Source: CAZQVN01 sp964596775 (GTDB lineage: Bacteria; Eisenbacteria; RBG-16-71-46; JABDJR01; JAWXBZ01). From it: 64,000 nt of DNA. Numbering within the stretch: position 1 is the first letter of the stretch; the number at the start of each line of letters is the position of its first letter. Shown piece after piece: positions 37,632 to 45,756 of this stretch. The DNA lies in the NCBI GenBank assembly GCA_964596775.1, contig CAZQVN010000004.1:62001-126000 (forward strand), read 5' to 3'. The notes beneath the pieces are model-generated. The model was not told where the DNA came from. It made no database searches and saw only the letters and a list, made by a program, of their open reading frames with translations. A program made the position numbers and the translations under genes.

Positions 37632-38039
37632 GTGAACTACAAGATCGAAGACATCGAAGGCATCGGACCGTCCTACGCGGCAAAACTGGCCCAGGCCGGC
37701 ATCACCTCCACCGGCGACCTCCTGAAGCAGTGCGGCGGCAAGAGCGGTCGCGCCGCGGTCAGCGGCAAGGTCGGCGTCGGCGAGTCCACGCTGCTCAAGT
37801 GGGCGAACCTGGCGGACATGATGCGGCTGAAGGGGGTCGGCGGGCAGTACGCGGAACTGCTGGAAGCCAGCGGCGTGGACACCGTCAAGGAACTGGCCAA
37901 CCGGAACGCCGCCAACCTGGCCGAGAAGATGAAGGAATTGAACGCCGCGAAGAAACTGTCGGGCTCGGTCCCGACGGCGGCGGTCATCGAGGGCTGGATC
38001 GCCGAGGCGAAACGGACGGAGCCGATGATCTCGCACTGA
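37632..38039 (+). CDS. DUF4332 helix-hairpin-helix protein
   Basis: The 135-residue protein carries two helix-hairpin-helix-like motifs: IEGIGPSYAAKLAQAGI near the start and LKGVGGQYAELLEASGV near residue 67-83. This is the DUF4332 layout, related to DNA-polymerase/ligase-type HhH folds. It probably binds nucleic acid non-specifically; its role is unknown. A GTG start has AAGGAG 6 nt upstream. It is a single-gene unit with its own terminator. Confidence 0.85.
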   Translation: MNYKIEDIEGIGPSYAAKLAQAGITSTGDLLKQCGGKSGRAAVSGKVGVGESTLLKWANLADMMRLKGVGGQYAELLEASGVDTVKELANRNAANLAEKMKELNAAKKLSGSVPTAAVIEGWIAEAKRTEPMISH

Positions 38040-38091
38040 CGCGGCAGCGCGGCGGTCGACGAGCGCCGCCGCGCATGCATGAAGGAAAAGC

Positions 38092-38126
38092 GGAAGCCCC
38101 GTGCCGTACCCGGCGCGGGGCTTCTT
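38092..38126 (+). terminator. Rho-independent terminator after the DUF4332 gene
   Basis: GAAGCCCCGTGCC and GGCGCGGGGCTTC pair as a 13-bp stem with one G-U-type position and a 6-nt loop. It is followed by a short TT. It may also serve the convergent minus-strand gene ending at 38173, whose strand reads AAGCCCCGCGCC. Confidence 0.75.
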
Positions 38127-38172
38127 CATGGACTCGCCGGCCGGGCGGCCGGCGGTGCCGCCCGCCCGGCGG

Positions 38173-39585
38173 TCAGTCGGTCGTCAGCGGCAACCCCGCC
38201 GACTTCCACGCCGCCACGCCGCCGTCCACGTTCAGCAGGTTTCCGAACCCCGCCCGCTCGAGGACGCCGACGGCGGCCGTGGACCGGTAGCCGCTCCCGC
38301 AGAACAGGGCGATCGGCCGGCCGCCGTCCTTCAGCTCGTTGACCCGGTCCGCGAGGTATCCGCCCATGATGTGGCGCGCGCCCGCGATATGGCCGGCCTC
38401 CCATTCGGAATCGTTCCGCACGTCGACGACGAGCGGCGCCGCATCGCCGGAGAGCCGGCCGGCCAGTTCCGCCGGCTTGACGAGCGGCGTGGACGCCACC
38501 GGATAGCCGGCTTTCGTCCAGCCGTCCATTCCGCCGTCGAGGTGACCCCGCACATCGTCCAGTCCGACCCGGACGAGGCCCCGGATCGCTTCGGCGGCCT
38601 GGTCCGCGTCGTGGGCCACGAGAAGGATCGGCCGGTCATGGGGGACGAGCCACGAGGCCCAGATGGAGAAGCCCGATCCAGCGCCGATGCCGAACGCGCC
38701 GCGAACGTGTCCCCGGCCGTATTCGTCGGGCCGGCGGAGGTCGATGACCGAGGCGTTCTCTTCCTCCACGAGCCTCAAAAACCCCGCGGGTTCGACGGCC
38801 TTCCGCCCCGGCAGGCCGTCGAGCAGCGCCGGCCCTTCCGAGTTGACCGCCTTCATCCGCCGGTAATACGGGGGAAACGGCGGCGCGGACCCGAGGATGC
38901 GCTCGAGGAACCGCTCGCGGGTGAGGCCGCGCATCAGGTACGGATTCGTCAGACGCTCGAAACCGAGCGTGCTCGTCGGGCGGCCGCTCATGCCCGACCC
39001 GCACATCGACCCGGCCCCGTGCCCCGGGTGGATCTCCAGGCCGTCCGGCAGGCCGGCGATCTTCCGGGTGGCGCTGTCATGGAGTTTTTCGGCCAGCTCC
39101 CGCTTCGCGTCCTCCCCGAGAAGGTCGGGGCGTCCGAGGGAGCCGACGAACAGGAAATCGCCGGTCAGGAACAGCATGGGAACGTCGGTCGAACGGGCCC
39201 CGTCGAAGACGAGAAAGGAAATGTGCTCGGGCGTGTGACCGGGGGTGTGCAGCGCCTGGATCCGGACGACGCCGATCTCGAACGCATCGCCGTCGCGGAA
39301 CTCCGTGTGCGGGAACTTCGTTTCGAAGATCTCGCCGGTGTCGTGCCCGGAGAGGAGCAGTTCGGCCCCGGTGCGCGCCGCGAGTTCGCGGGCCCCCGAC
39401 GCGAAGTCGGCGTGGATGTGCGTTTCCAGGACGTGACTGATCGCCATGCCGTTGGCGGCGGCCCAGTCCGTGTAGACGTCGATGTCGCGGCGCGGATCCA
39501 CGACGGCCACCCGCCCGGCGCCGGCGCATCCGACAATATAGGAGTACTGGGCGAGGCCCTTGTCCTCGATCCGTTCGAAAATCAT
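38173..39585 (-). CDS. Persulfide dioxygenase-like metallo-beta-lactamase fused to two rhodanese domains
   Basis: The 470-residue protein begins with an MBL-fold domain (1-250). It keeps the mononuclear iron triad of ETHE1-type persulfide dioxygenases: H56 in THIHADF, H116 in HTPGH and D143 in TGDFLFVG. The usual HADH is HADF here, a common variant. A first rhodanese domain (about 265-360) lacks the active Cys (LLVAHD). The second (about 370-470) has it in FCGSGYRST. It likely oxidises glutathione persulfide or handles sulfane sulfur in the cytoplasm. It is divergent from the CBM9/DUF5916 gene. Confidence 0.9.
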   Translation of the reverse strand: MIFERIEDKGLAQYSYIVGCAGAGRVAVVDPRRDIDVYTDWAAANGMAISHVLETHIHADFASGARELAARTGAELLLSGHDTGEIFETKFPHTEFRDGDAFEIGVVRIQALHTPGHTPEHISFLVFDGARSTDVPMLFLTGDFLFVGSLGRPDLLGEDAKRELAEKLHDSATRKIAGLPDGLEIHPGHGAGSMCGSGMSGRPTSTLGFERLTNPYLMRGLTRERFLERILGSAPPFPPYYRRMKAVNSEGPALLDGLPGRKAVEPAGFLRLVEEENASVIDLRRPDEYGRGHVRGAFGIGAGSGFSIWASWLVPHDRPILLVAHDADQAAEAIRGLVRVGLDDVRGHLDGGMDGWTKAGYPVASTPLVKPAELAGRLSGDAAPLVVDVRNDSEWEAGHIAGARHIMGGYLADRVNELKDGGRPIALFCGSGYRSTAAVGVLERAGFGNLLNVDGGVAAWKSAGLPLTTD

Positions 39586-39905
39586 GGTCGTTATCCTCCG
39601 CGTCGGGGAGGCGCGTTCATCGCCCCCGACGGAACTCGTGACCCTGGCCGGTTTCCGACTGGTCCGGCGTCGACTGCCCCCAGTATTTCACAGAGGCTGC
39701 GCGGTTTCGACCCATAACTTCGGGCTTCGCCGGGGCGGGCCGGGGGGCGCCCCTGGCGCGATGGCCGGGCCTCGCCGCCGGTTGCCGTCGCCGCCGGCGC
39801 CGCGAAGAGACAACCCGGGAAAATTCCTGAACGTTTTGACCCCCTCCAGCGTCTACAATGCGGAGCCTCGAGTCCATTTTCCATTCAACGCCAAACGGGA
39901 CATTC
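39586..39905. other. Divergent intergenic region
   Basis: The 320 nt between the persulfide dioxygenase-like gene and the DUF5916 gene should hold both promoters. A TACAAT at 39854-39859 would suit the plus-strand gene, but the nearest TTGACC is only 11 nt upstream of it, so I do not call a full promoter. No hairpin or small gene stands out. Confidence 0.4.
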
Positions 39906-42587
39906 ATGAGACACGACCTGAACAGGACCTCCTCGTGCCTGGTCGCGGGCATGACCGTGTTGCTTTTTTCGCTGGCCGTTGCGGCCCCGGCTTCCACCCA
40001 GGAAAAACCCCGCGCCTACCCTCTGCGGATTTACACGACGCAACGTACCGACCAGCCGCCCTCCATCGACGGGCGCCTGGACGATCCCTGCTGGGAGGCC
40101 GTGGAGTGGGCGGGCGACTTCGTCCAGTGGGAGCCGGACGAGGGGAAGCCGCCGACCCACCAGACGGCGTTCAAGATCCTCTACGACGAGAACAACCTCT
40201 ATGTGGCCTATCGCGCCTACGACGCGGAACCGGAGCGGATCGTCAACCGGCTGGCCCGGCGCGACTGGTTTCCCGGCGACTGGGTGGAGATCAACATCGA
40301 CAGCCATCACGACCGGCGGACGGCGTATTCGTTCACGAGCAGCGTGTCCGGCACGCGCGGCGACGAGTTCATCTCCAGTGACGGCAACAACTGGGACGGC
40401 AACTGGGATCCGATCTGGGAACTGAAGACGCGGGTGGACGACGAAGGGTGGACCGCCGAAACGCGCATCCCGATGAGCCAGCTCCGTTTCAGCGGCGAAG
40501 AGGAGCAGGTCTGGGGGATCCAGGTGCAGCGCAGGCTGTTCCGCGAGGAGGAACGCTCGATCTGGCAGCCGAAGTCCAGGGACGAGCAGGGATGGGTCAG
40601 CCGGTTCGGTGAACTGCACGGGATCCGGAACGTGGGCTCGAAGCGCCAGATGGAGTTTCTTCCCTACTCGGTCGCCCGCGCGGAGCGTTTCCGGAAGGAG
40701 ACCGGCAATCCGTTCCGCGACGGATCGGACGCGGAGCTGTCGCTCGGCCTCGACGGCAAGATCGGCGTGACCAGCGACATCACCATGGACCTGACCGTGA
40801 ATCCCGATTTCGGCCAGGTGGAAGCGGACCCTTCCGAGGTCAACCTGAGCGCGTTCGAAACGTTCTTCAACGAGAAGCGGCCGTTCTTCATCGAGGGAAG
40901 CAACATCCTGAACCTGCAGATCGCTCCCGCAATGGCCGGCGGCGGCTTCACGAGGGACAACCTGTTCTACTCCCGGCGGATCGGACGGCCGCCGTCGCAC
41001 CATCCCGATCTCGGTGAGGACGAACATGCGCATGTGCCGGCGCGGTCGTCCATCCTCGGGGCGGTCAAGCTGTCCGGAAAGACCCGGCGCGGCCTGTCGA
41101 TCGGCGTCATCGAAAGCGTCACCGCAAGAGAATCGGCGCGCATCGACCGCTTCGGCAACGAACGGAGCGAGGCGGTGGAGCCCCTGGCCAACTACCTTGC
41201 CGGGCGCCTGCAGCAGGACTTCGACAAGGGGAACACGCGGGTCGGCGGCATGCTGACGGCGGTCAACCGGAAAATCGACGAGGAGCAGCTGAACTTCATG
41301 CACTCCTCCGCCTACTCCGGCGGCATCGACCTCGTCCACCAGTGGAACGACCGGTCCTGGTTCGCCGCGGCGAACGGCGTCGGCAGCCTCGTCCAGGGTG
41401 ACGAGGCGGCGATCCTCCGCACCCAGAGATCCTCCGCCCGCTACTACCAGCGCCCCGACAAGGACTACGCCCTCCTCGACCCCGCGCGGACGTCGCTGTC
41501 CGGTCACGCGGGGTCGGCCCGGTTCGGAAAGACCGGGGGCGGCGACCTCCGCTTCGAAACGGGCGCGGCGTGGCGGTCGCCCGGCTTCGAGATCAACGAC
41601 ATGGGCTTCCTGCGGAACGCGGACCAGGTGAACCAGTTCGGCTGGGCCGGTTACTCGATCCGCCGGCCGTTCTCCATCTTCCGCCGCTACAACCTGAACG
41701 TGAACCAGTGGCTCAACTGGGATTTCGGAGGCACGCAGCTTTCGCGGGCCGCGAACATGAACACGAACTGGGCGTTCCGCAACAACTGGTCGATGGGCGG
41801 CGGGGTGACGCGGACGTCGCAGTCGATCTCCAACACGCAGCTCCGCGGGGGACCCTCATCACGCTGGCCGGGCGAAACCGAAATGGAGTTCTGGGTCAAC
41901 TCCGACGGCCGCAGGCGGGTCATCCTGAACTTCGGCGGATGGAGGAGCGTCGCGGATGAAGGCAGCTCCGAGGTCTGGAACACGTGGTCGGACGTGGTCT
42001 TCACGCCGAGCAACGCGCTGCGGCTGTCGCTGAACCCCTCCTATTCCCGGACCATCAAGGAACTGCAGTACGTGGCCACCCGCCCGATCGGCGACGCACA
42101 GCGCTACCTGTTCGCGTCGATCGACCAGAAGACGTTTGCCCTGACGTTTCGGGTGGACTACACCGTGACGCCGAACCTGACGATCCAGTACTACGGCGCG
42201 CCGTTCATCGCGTCGGGGGCGTACTCCGCGTACAAGAAGATCACCGATCCCCGGGCGGAGCGCTACCGCGACCGCTTCCATGAATTCGGGACCGGCGAGG
42301 TTCTCTACGTGGACGAGGACGGACGCTACTCCTTCGACGACAACGGCGACGAAATCTTCGACTACTCCGTCGGCAACCCCGACTTCAACGTCCGCGACTT
42401 CAACTCGAACCTGGTGGCGCGCTGGGAGTTCGATCCGGGCTCCACGCTCTACCTCGTGTGGTCGCAGGCCCGGTCCGGGTTTGCGCCGGACGGGCGGTTC
42501 GCGCTCGGTGACGATCTCGACGCCCTGTTCGGGGTTCACCCGCGGAACGTGTTCCTGGTCAAGGTCAGCAAGTGGCTGAGCCTGTGA
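39906..42587 (+). CDS. CBM9-like / DUF5916 outer-membrane-associated protein
   Basis: The 893-residue protein has a signal peptide (about 1-30, ending APAST). A CBM9-like sugar-binding domain follows (about 45-215): PPSIDGRLDDPCWEAVEW, DENNLYVAYRAYD and GDWVEINIDSHHDRRTAY. The rest (about 230-890) is the DUF5916 region, beta-rich with the signature NPDFGQVEADPSEVNLSAFE and EKRPFFIEGSNI, and a barrel-like C-terminus ending in an aromatic strand. DUF5916 proteins are thought to sit in the outer membrane of Bacteroidota-like bacteria and may act on glycans; their activity is not established. The start has GGGA 5-6 nt upstream. Confidence 0.85.
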   Translation: MRHDLNRTSSCLVAGMTVLLFSLAVAAPASTQEKPRAYPLRIYTTQRTDQPPSIDGRLDDPCWEAVEWAGDFVQWEPDEGKPPTHQTAFKILYDENNLYVAYRAYDAEPERIVNRLARRDWFPGDWVEINIDSHHDRRTAYSFTSSVSGTRGDEFISSDGNNWDGNWDPIWELKTRVDDEGWTAETRIPMSQLRFSGEEEQVWGIQVQRRLFREEERSIWQPKSRDEQGWVSRFGELHGIRNVGSKRQMEFLPYSVARAERFRKETGNPFRDGSDAELSLGLDGKIGVTSDITMDLTVNPDFGQVEADPSEVNLSAFETFFNEKRPFFIEGSNILNLQIAPAMAGGGFTRDNLFYSRRIGRPPSHHPDLGEDEHAHVPARSSILGAVKLSGKTRRGLSIGVIESVTARESARIDRFGNERSEAVEPLANYLAGRLQQDFDKGNTRVGGMLTAVNRKIDEEQLNFMHSSAYSGGIDLVHQWNDRSWFAAANGVGSLVQGDEAAILRTQRSSARYYQRPDKDYALLDPARTSLSGHAGSARFGKTGGGDLRFETGAAWRSPGFEINDMGFLRNADQVNQFGWAGYSIRRPFSIFRRYNLNVNQWLNWDFGGTQLSRAANMNTNWAFRNNWSMGGGVTRTSQSISNTQLRGGPSSRWPGETEMEFWVNSDGRRRVILNFGGWRSVADEGSSEVWNTWSDVVFTPSNALRLSLNPSYSRTIKELQYVATRPIGDAQRYLFASIDQKTFALTFRVDYTVTPNLTIQYYGAPFIASGAYSAYKKITDPRAERYRDRFHEFGTGEVLYVDEDGRYSFDDNGDEIFDYSVGNPDFNVRDFNSNLVARWEFDPGSTLYLVWSQARSGFAPDGRFALGDDLDALFGVHPRNVFLVKVSKWLSL

Positions 42588-42702
42588 CGGCGGGCGGAAC
42601 GGATCGGGCGCCGACGGTTGCGTTCCCGGTGCATCGAGGTCGCTGCGCTTCCTCCATGGCGGGCGCGGCACTCCATCCGATTTCCGCCGGGAAGCGCCCT
42701 CC

Positions 42703-43353
42703 TCAGCGCGTCGGGTCGAACCGGGTCGCCTCCCGCAGGAAACTCTGGTCCAGGTAATCGCGCATGATCACCTCGGTCATCTCCTCCGCGGTGGCGAACC
42801 GGTCGTAATCCACCCGGATCACCGGAGTGACCCGTGAAATGTCGCCGATGAACTCGGTGTATCCGTCGTGGAGCGCCTTGAGGTACTCCGGCGTGATCCC
42901 CGACTCCACGCCGCGGTTCCGCCGGCGGATCCGCTCCATGGACCGCTCCGGCGACACGTCGAGGTAGATGATCAGGTTCGGCTTGCACATGAAGTTGCTC
43001 ATGTTGCGGAACAGCTCCACGTAGGTGCGGTAGTCGCGCTCGTCCATGAGACCGGTCCGGGCCAGCATCTTGGCGAAGATCGAGTCCTCGTAGATCGTCC
43101 GGTCCTGGATGGCCGAACGGCCGCGCCAGATGATCTCCTGGTGCTGCTGGAAGCGCTTGTTGAGCAGGTAGATCTGCGTGGCGAACGCGTAGCGCCGCGT
43201 GTCGCGGTAGAAGTCCTCGAGGTACTCGTTGTTTTCGACCGGCTCGTAGTACACGTCGATCTTCAGGTGATCCCCGATCGACTTCGCGAGCGTGGACTTT
43301 CCGGCGCCGATCATTCCGGCGATCCCGATGAACAGGTTTTCGACTGGGTTCAT
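42703..43353 (-). CDS. Deoxynucleoside kinase
   Basis: The 216-residue protein has a P-loop GMIGAGKSTLAK, the substrate-site motif DRTIYEDSIFAKML (family E-R-S/D-R-T), and the Arg-rich lid RIRRRNRG. Its length and layout match dGK/dAK-type kinases that phosphorylate purine or pyrimidine deoxynucleosides for nucleotide salvage. Specificity cannot be read from the sequence. It ends convergently with the DUF5916 gene and starts 7 nt past the endonuclease stop, so it is probably last in that operon. Confidence 0.92.
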   Translation of the reverse strand: MNPVENLFIGIAGMIGAGKSTLAKSIGDHLKIDVYYEPVENNEYLEDFYRDTRRYAFATQIYLLNKRFQQHQEIIWRGRSAIQDRTIYEDSIFAKMLARTGLMDERDYRTYVELFRNMSNFMCKPNLIIYLDVSPERSMERIRRRNRGVESGITPEYLKALHDGYTEFIGDISRVTPVIRVDYDRFATAEEMTEVIMRDYLDQSFLREATRFDPTR

Positions 43354-43360
43354 GGTTTCC

Positions 43361-44833
43361 TCATCGGGTCAGGACGATCCGGCCGACGGTCGCGAACGAC
43401 CCGGCCTCGATTCTGTAGAAGTAGAGTCCGGCCGGGGCCGGGCCGCCGTCGTCGAGCGCGCCGTCCCAGGCCAGGTCGTGCTTTCCCGCCGGGAGGGGCG
43501 CCTCGATGCCGCTCCGCACCCGCCTCCCCGCCGTGTCGAACACGGACAGCCGGACCACCGCCGCTTCCGGCAGCCTGAAGTGCACCCGCACCGCGCCGGA
43601 AGCCGGATTCGGGGCGACCGCCGCATCGAGGCGCCCCGCGGCCGGCACCGTCACAAAGACGGGTCCGAACCGTTCCGAAGCGCCGGAGCGGGAGATCGAC
43701 TCGATCTCGTATGCGTAGCGGATCCCCTCGCGGACATCCGTGTCGGTGAACCGGTACTCCGGCCCGCCGCGGACGAGGTCTTCCGTGCGGCGTTCCCCGC
43801 TTTCCCCCGGCCCGCGGCGCCAGACGTGAAACCCCAGGTGATCCTCCTCCGCGGCCGTCCGCCAGACGAGCCGGACGCCGCCGTCGACGGGACCGGCGTC
43901 GAGATAGGCCAGCACGACCGGAACGCCCCCGAACCACGCCCGGTCGACGAGCGTGGGATCGATCACGAACGGGTTGACCCGCCCCCCCTGGAACGGCGCG
44001 ATGGCGCAGGTGCGGACCCACTCCCCGGAGTCGGGGGGATCCTCGGCGTTCCACAGGCGGAGCATGTCCTTCTGCACGTTGAAGAAATTCGGGTCGGCGG
44101 CGTTCGCCTCGTTCCGGTACACCGCGTAGAAATAGAACATGGCGCGGGCGGCGTTCCCCTTGTGGACCTCGCGCGGTTCCCAGCGGCCGTCGTAGCCCGG
44201 GTTCTGGTTCACGTTGTCGAGTTCGCTGTACTCGTCGATCAGCGCGGGGACCGGCGCGGTCACTTCCTGGTTGAGACGGAACCAGCGGTCCGTCTCCTCG
44301 TCCGAGATTTCGTCGAACGGATGGTTCGCCCGGGCGGCGTTGGCCTCGATGCGGCTCGGGAAGAGATGGTGCATGTCCCCTTCCATGGGTGGACTGCCGG
44401 CCCCCTTGCTCTGCGGCCACGTGTGCTCCGCGTTGATCCCCCGGGCGAAGGCGTCGGCGCGGGGCGTGGGCGACTGCGGATCCACCGCCGCCTGGTATCC
44501 GGTGTAGACCCCGGTGAGGATCCCGTTGTGGTTGTCGATGCGGCTGTACATTTGATCGCGGGCGCTTGCGTAGCTGAGCGTGACCGGCGGACGGTAGCGG
44601 ACCCGCAGGCTGTCCAGCAGTTCCGCGCCGCCGAGGCCGGGGAAGATCACGGTGCCGGGGTCGGGACAGGGCTGTGCCCGCGCCGGGATCGGAACGGACA
44701 GAAGCGTTGCGCAGAGCAGCCACGCCGAGAGACCGGGCAGCGTTGCGCACAGCAGCCGCACCGGGGAGGGACCGGACAGGCGCGTTGCGCACAGCAGCCG
44801 TGCCGCGGCCGGACCGGTGCCGCGGCGAATCAT
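43361..44833 (-). CDS. Secreted endonuclease I family nuclease with FlgD-like C-terminal domain
   Basis: The 490-residue protein has a signal region (1-50), then the endonuclease I domain (about 60-285) with the signature H-T-W-P-Q-S-K-G followed by EGDMHHLFPSRIEAN, and the FlgD/Por-like C-terminus (NPASGAVRVHFRLPEAAV, PAGLYFYRIEAG). A fibronectin-like segment links them. It would degrade extracellular DNA, perhaps for nutrients. The signal region holds three LLCAT/C copies from an in-frame repeat. The start at 44833 overlaps the stop of the preceding gene by 4 nt; the longer open frame upstream is a shadow of that gene. Confidence 0.88.
   Translation of the reverse strand: MIRRGTGPAAARLLCATRLSGPSPVRLLCATLPGLSAWLLCATLLSVPIPARAQPCPDPGTVIFPGLGGAELLDSLRVRYRPPVTLSYASARDQMYSRIDNHNGILTGVYTGYQAAVDPQSPTPRADAFARGINAEHTWPQSKGAGSPPMEGDMHHLFPSRIEANAARANHPFDEISDEETDRWFRLNQEVTAPVPALIDEYSELDNVNQNPGYDGRWEPREVHKGNAARAMFYFYAVYRNEANAADPNFFNVQKDMLRLWNAEDPPDSGEWVRTCAIAPFQGGRVNPFVIDPTLVDRAWFGGVPVVLAYLDAGPVDGGVRLVWRTAAEEDHLGFHVWRRGPGESGERRTEDLVRGGPEYRFTDTDVREGIRYAYEIESISRSGASERFGPVFVTVPAAGRLDAAVAPNPASGAVRVHFRLPEAAVVRLSVFDTAGRRVRSGIEAPLPAGKHDLAWDGALDDGGPAPAGLYFYRIEAGSFATVGRIVLTR
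44705..44800. repeat. Three in-frame direct repeats within the nuclease signal-peptide region
   Basis: An 18-nt unit (GCGTTGCGCACAGCAGCC; first copy has one change) begins at 44705, 44741 and 44783. The spacings of 36 and 42 nt are multiples of three. On the minus strand each copy encodes the same R/W-L-L-C-A-T piece. Confidence 0.85.
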
Positions 44834-45471
44834 GGGGTTCCTTTCCGGCTCAGAGTCAGCAGGCGGGCATCGGCCCGGGTCTTGCCTTCGAAGCGGGTGA
44901 CCTCCACGTCGATCCGGTTCAGTCCCGTGAACTGCAGGGTCTTTTCGTGGAGATGGAGATCCTTCGACTTGTTGAAACCGGTTCCTCCCGACAGGCTGAA
45001 CCAGTACTTGCCGGCGAACGAGCGGCGGGGATCGAACTTGAAACGGATCCGGTGCCCCCCGGGGGCAAAGACGTCGGCGACGAGATCCCCGGCCTCGATG
45101 TAGTAGACCGAGGTCACTTCGTCGGCACTGCCCGGAAACAAAGTCTCGACGAGCGCGGACCCACCGGCCGTCGTCCGGAAAGATGCAGCGATTGCGCCAT
45201 CGTCGTTCTCCCAGTCCCCCGACATCCGGCAGAGGTAGGCAAAGGCGAAGGGACCGTCGAGATCCGCGTCGACCTTCTCGGTGGCCGCCGGCATCAGGTC
45301 CTTTTCCGGGGCGCGGAACTCTCCGGCGGGGTCGAGGGGAGACTGCGTGGCGCCGGTGTTCGCGGGAGGCGGGTCGTCCGCCCGGGCTCCCGGAGCGCAC
45401 ACGACGAGTCCGGCCACCAGCGTGCCCAGAATCCGGGCCGAAAGACCCCGTGTCCGCACCATTGCGATCAC
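44830..45471 (-). CDS. Secreted lipocalin-like protein (DUF1579-type pattern)
   Basis: The 213-residue protein has a signal peptide (about 1-33, ending ARADD). Its core reads GGSALVETLFPG, VYYIEAGDLVADVFAP and GGHRIRFKFD, which follows the G-S-x-V-x-E-x-x-F-P-G ... Y-x-x-G-D-L pattern of DUF1579/lipocalin-like proteins. A ligand is not known. The overlap with the nuclease gene (ATGA) shows co-translation, so it may be part of the same extracellular function. Confidence 0.65.
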   Translation of the reverse strand: MIAMVRTRGLSARILGTLVAGLVVCAPGARADDPPPANTGATQSPLDPAGEFRAPEKDLMPAATEKVDADLDGPFAFAYLCRMSGDWENDDGAIAASFRTTAGGSALVETLFPGSADEVTSVYYIEAGDLVADVFAPGGHRIRFKFDPRRSFAGKYWFSLSGGTGFNKSKDLHLHEKTLQFTGLNRIDVEVTRFEGKTRADARLLTLSRKGTP

Positions 45472-45756
45472 CTCCCGCGGGCGCCGCGGCGCCCGGAATT
45501 GAACCGATCACAAAGAGTAAACCGACTCCGCGTATCCGTCCACCGTCCCGGCTCGTGAGCTCCGGGGCGTCGGACGCGCCCTGCTCCGGCGTCGGATCGG
45601 CACCGCACTTCATGCCAACACCGGCCACGCGGCCGGACGGTCTCCGTAAGATAATCGAGCGCCCGCGCTCGCGTGTGGTACATTGGTGCACCTTTGAGCG
45701 ACTCCGACGCCCTGCTTCCCGGACCCTGCTGGCAGCGCGGACGGACGAAACATGGA

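Noticed and set aside
39837..39859. TTGACC...TACAAT as a sigma-70 promoter for the DUF5916 gene
   Set aside because: Spacer is only 11 nt.
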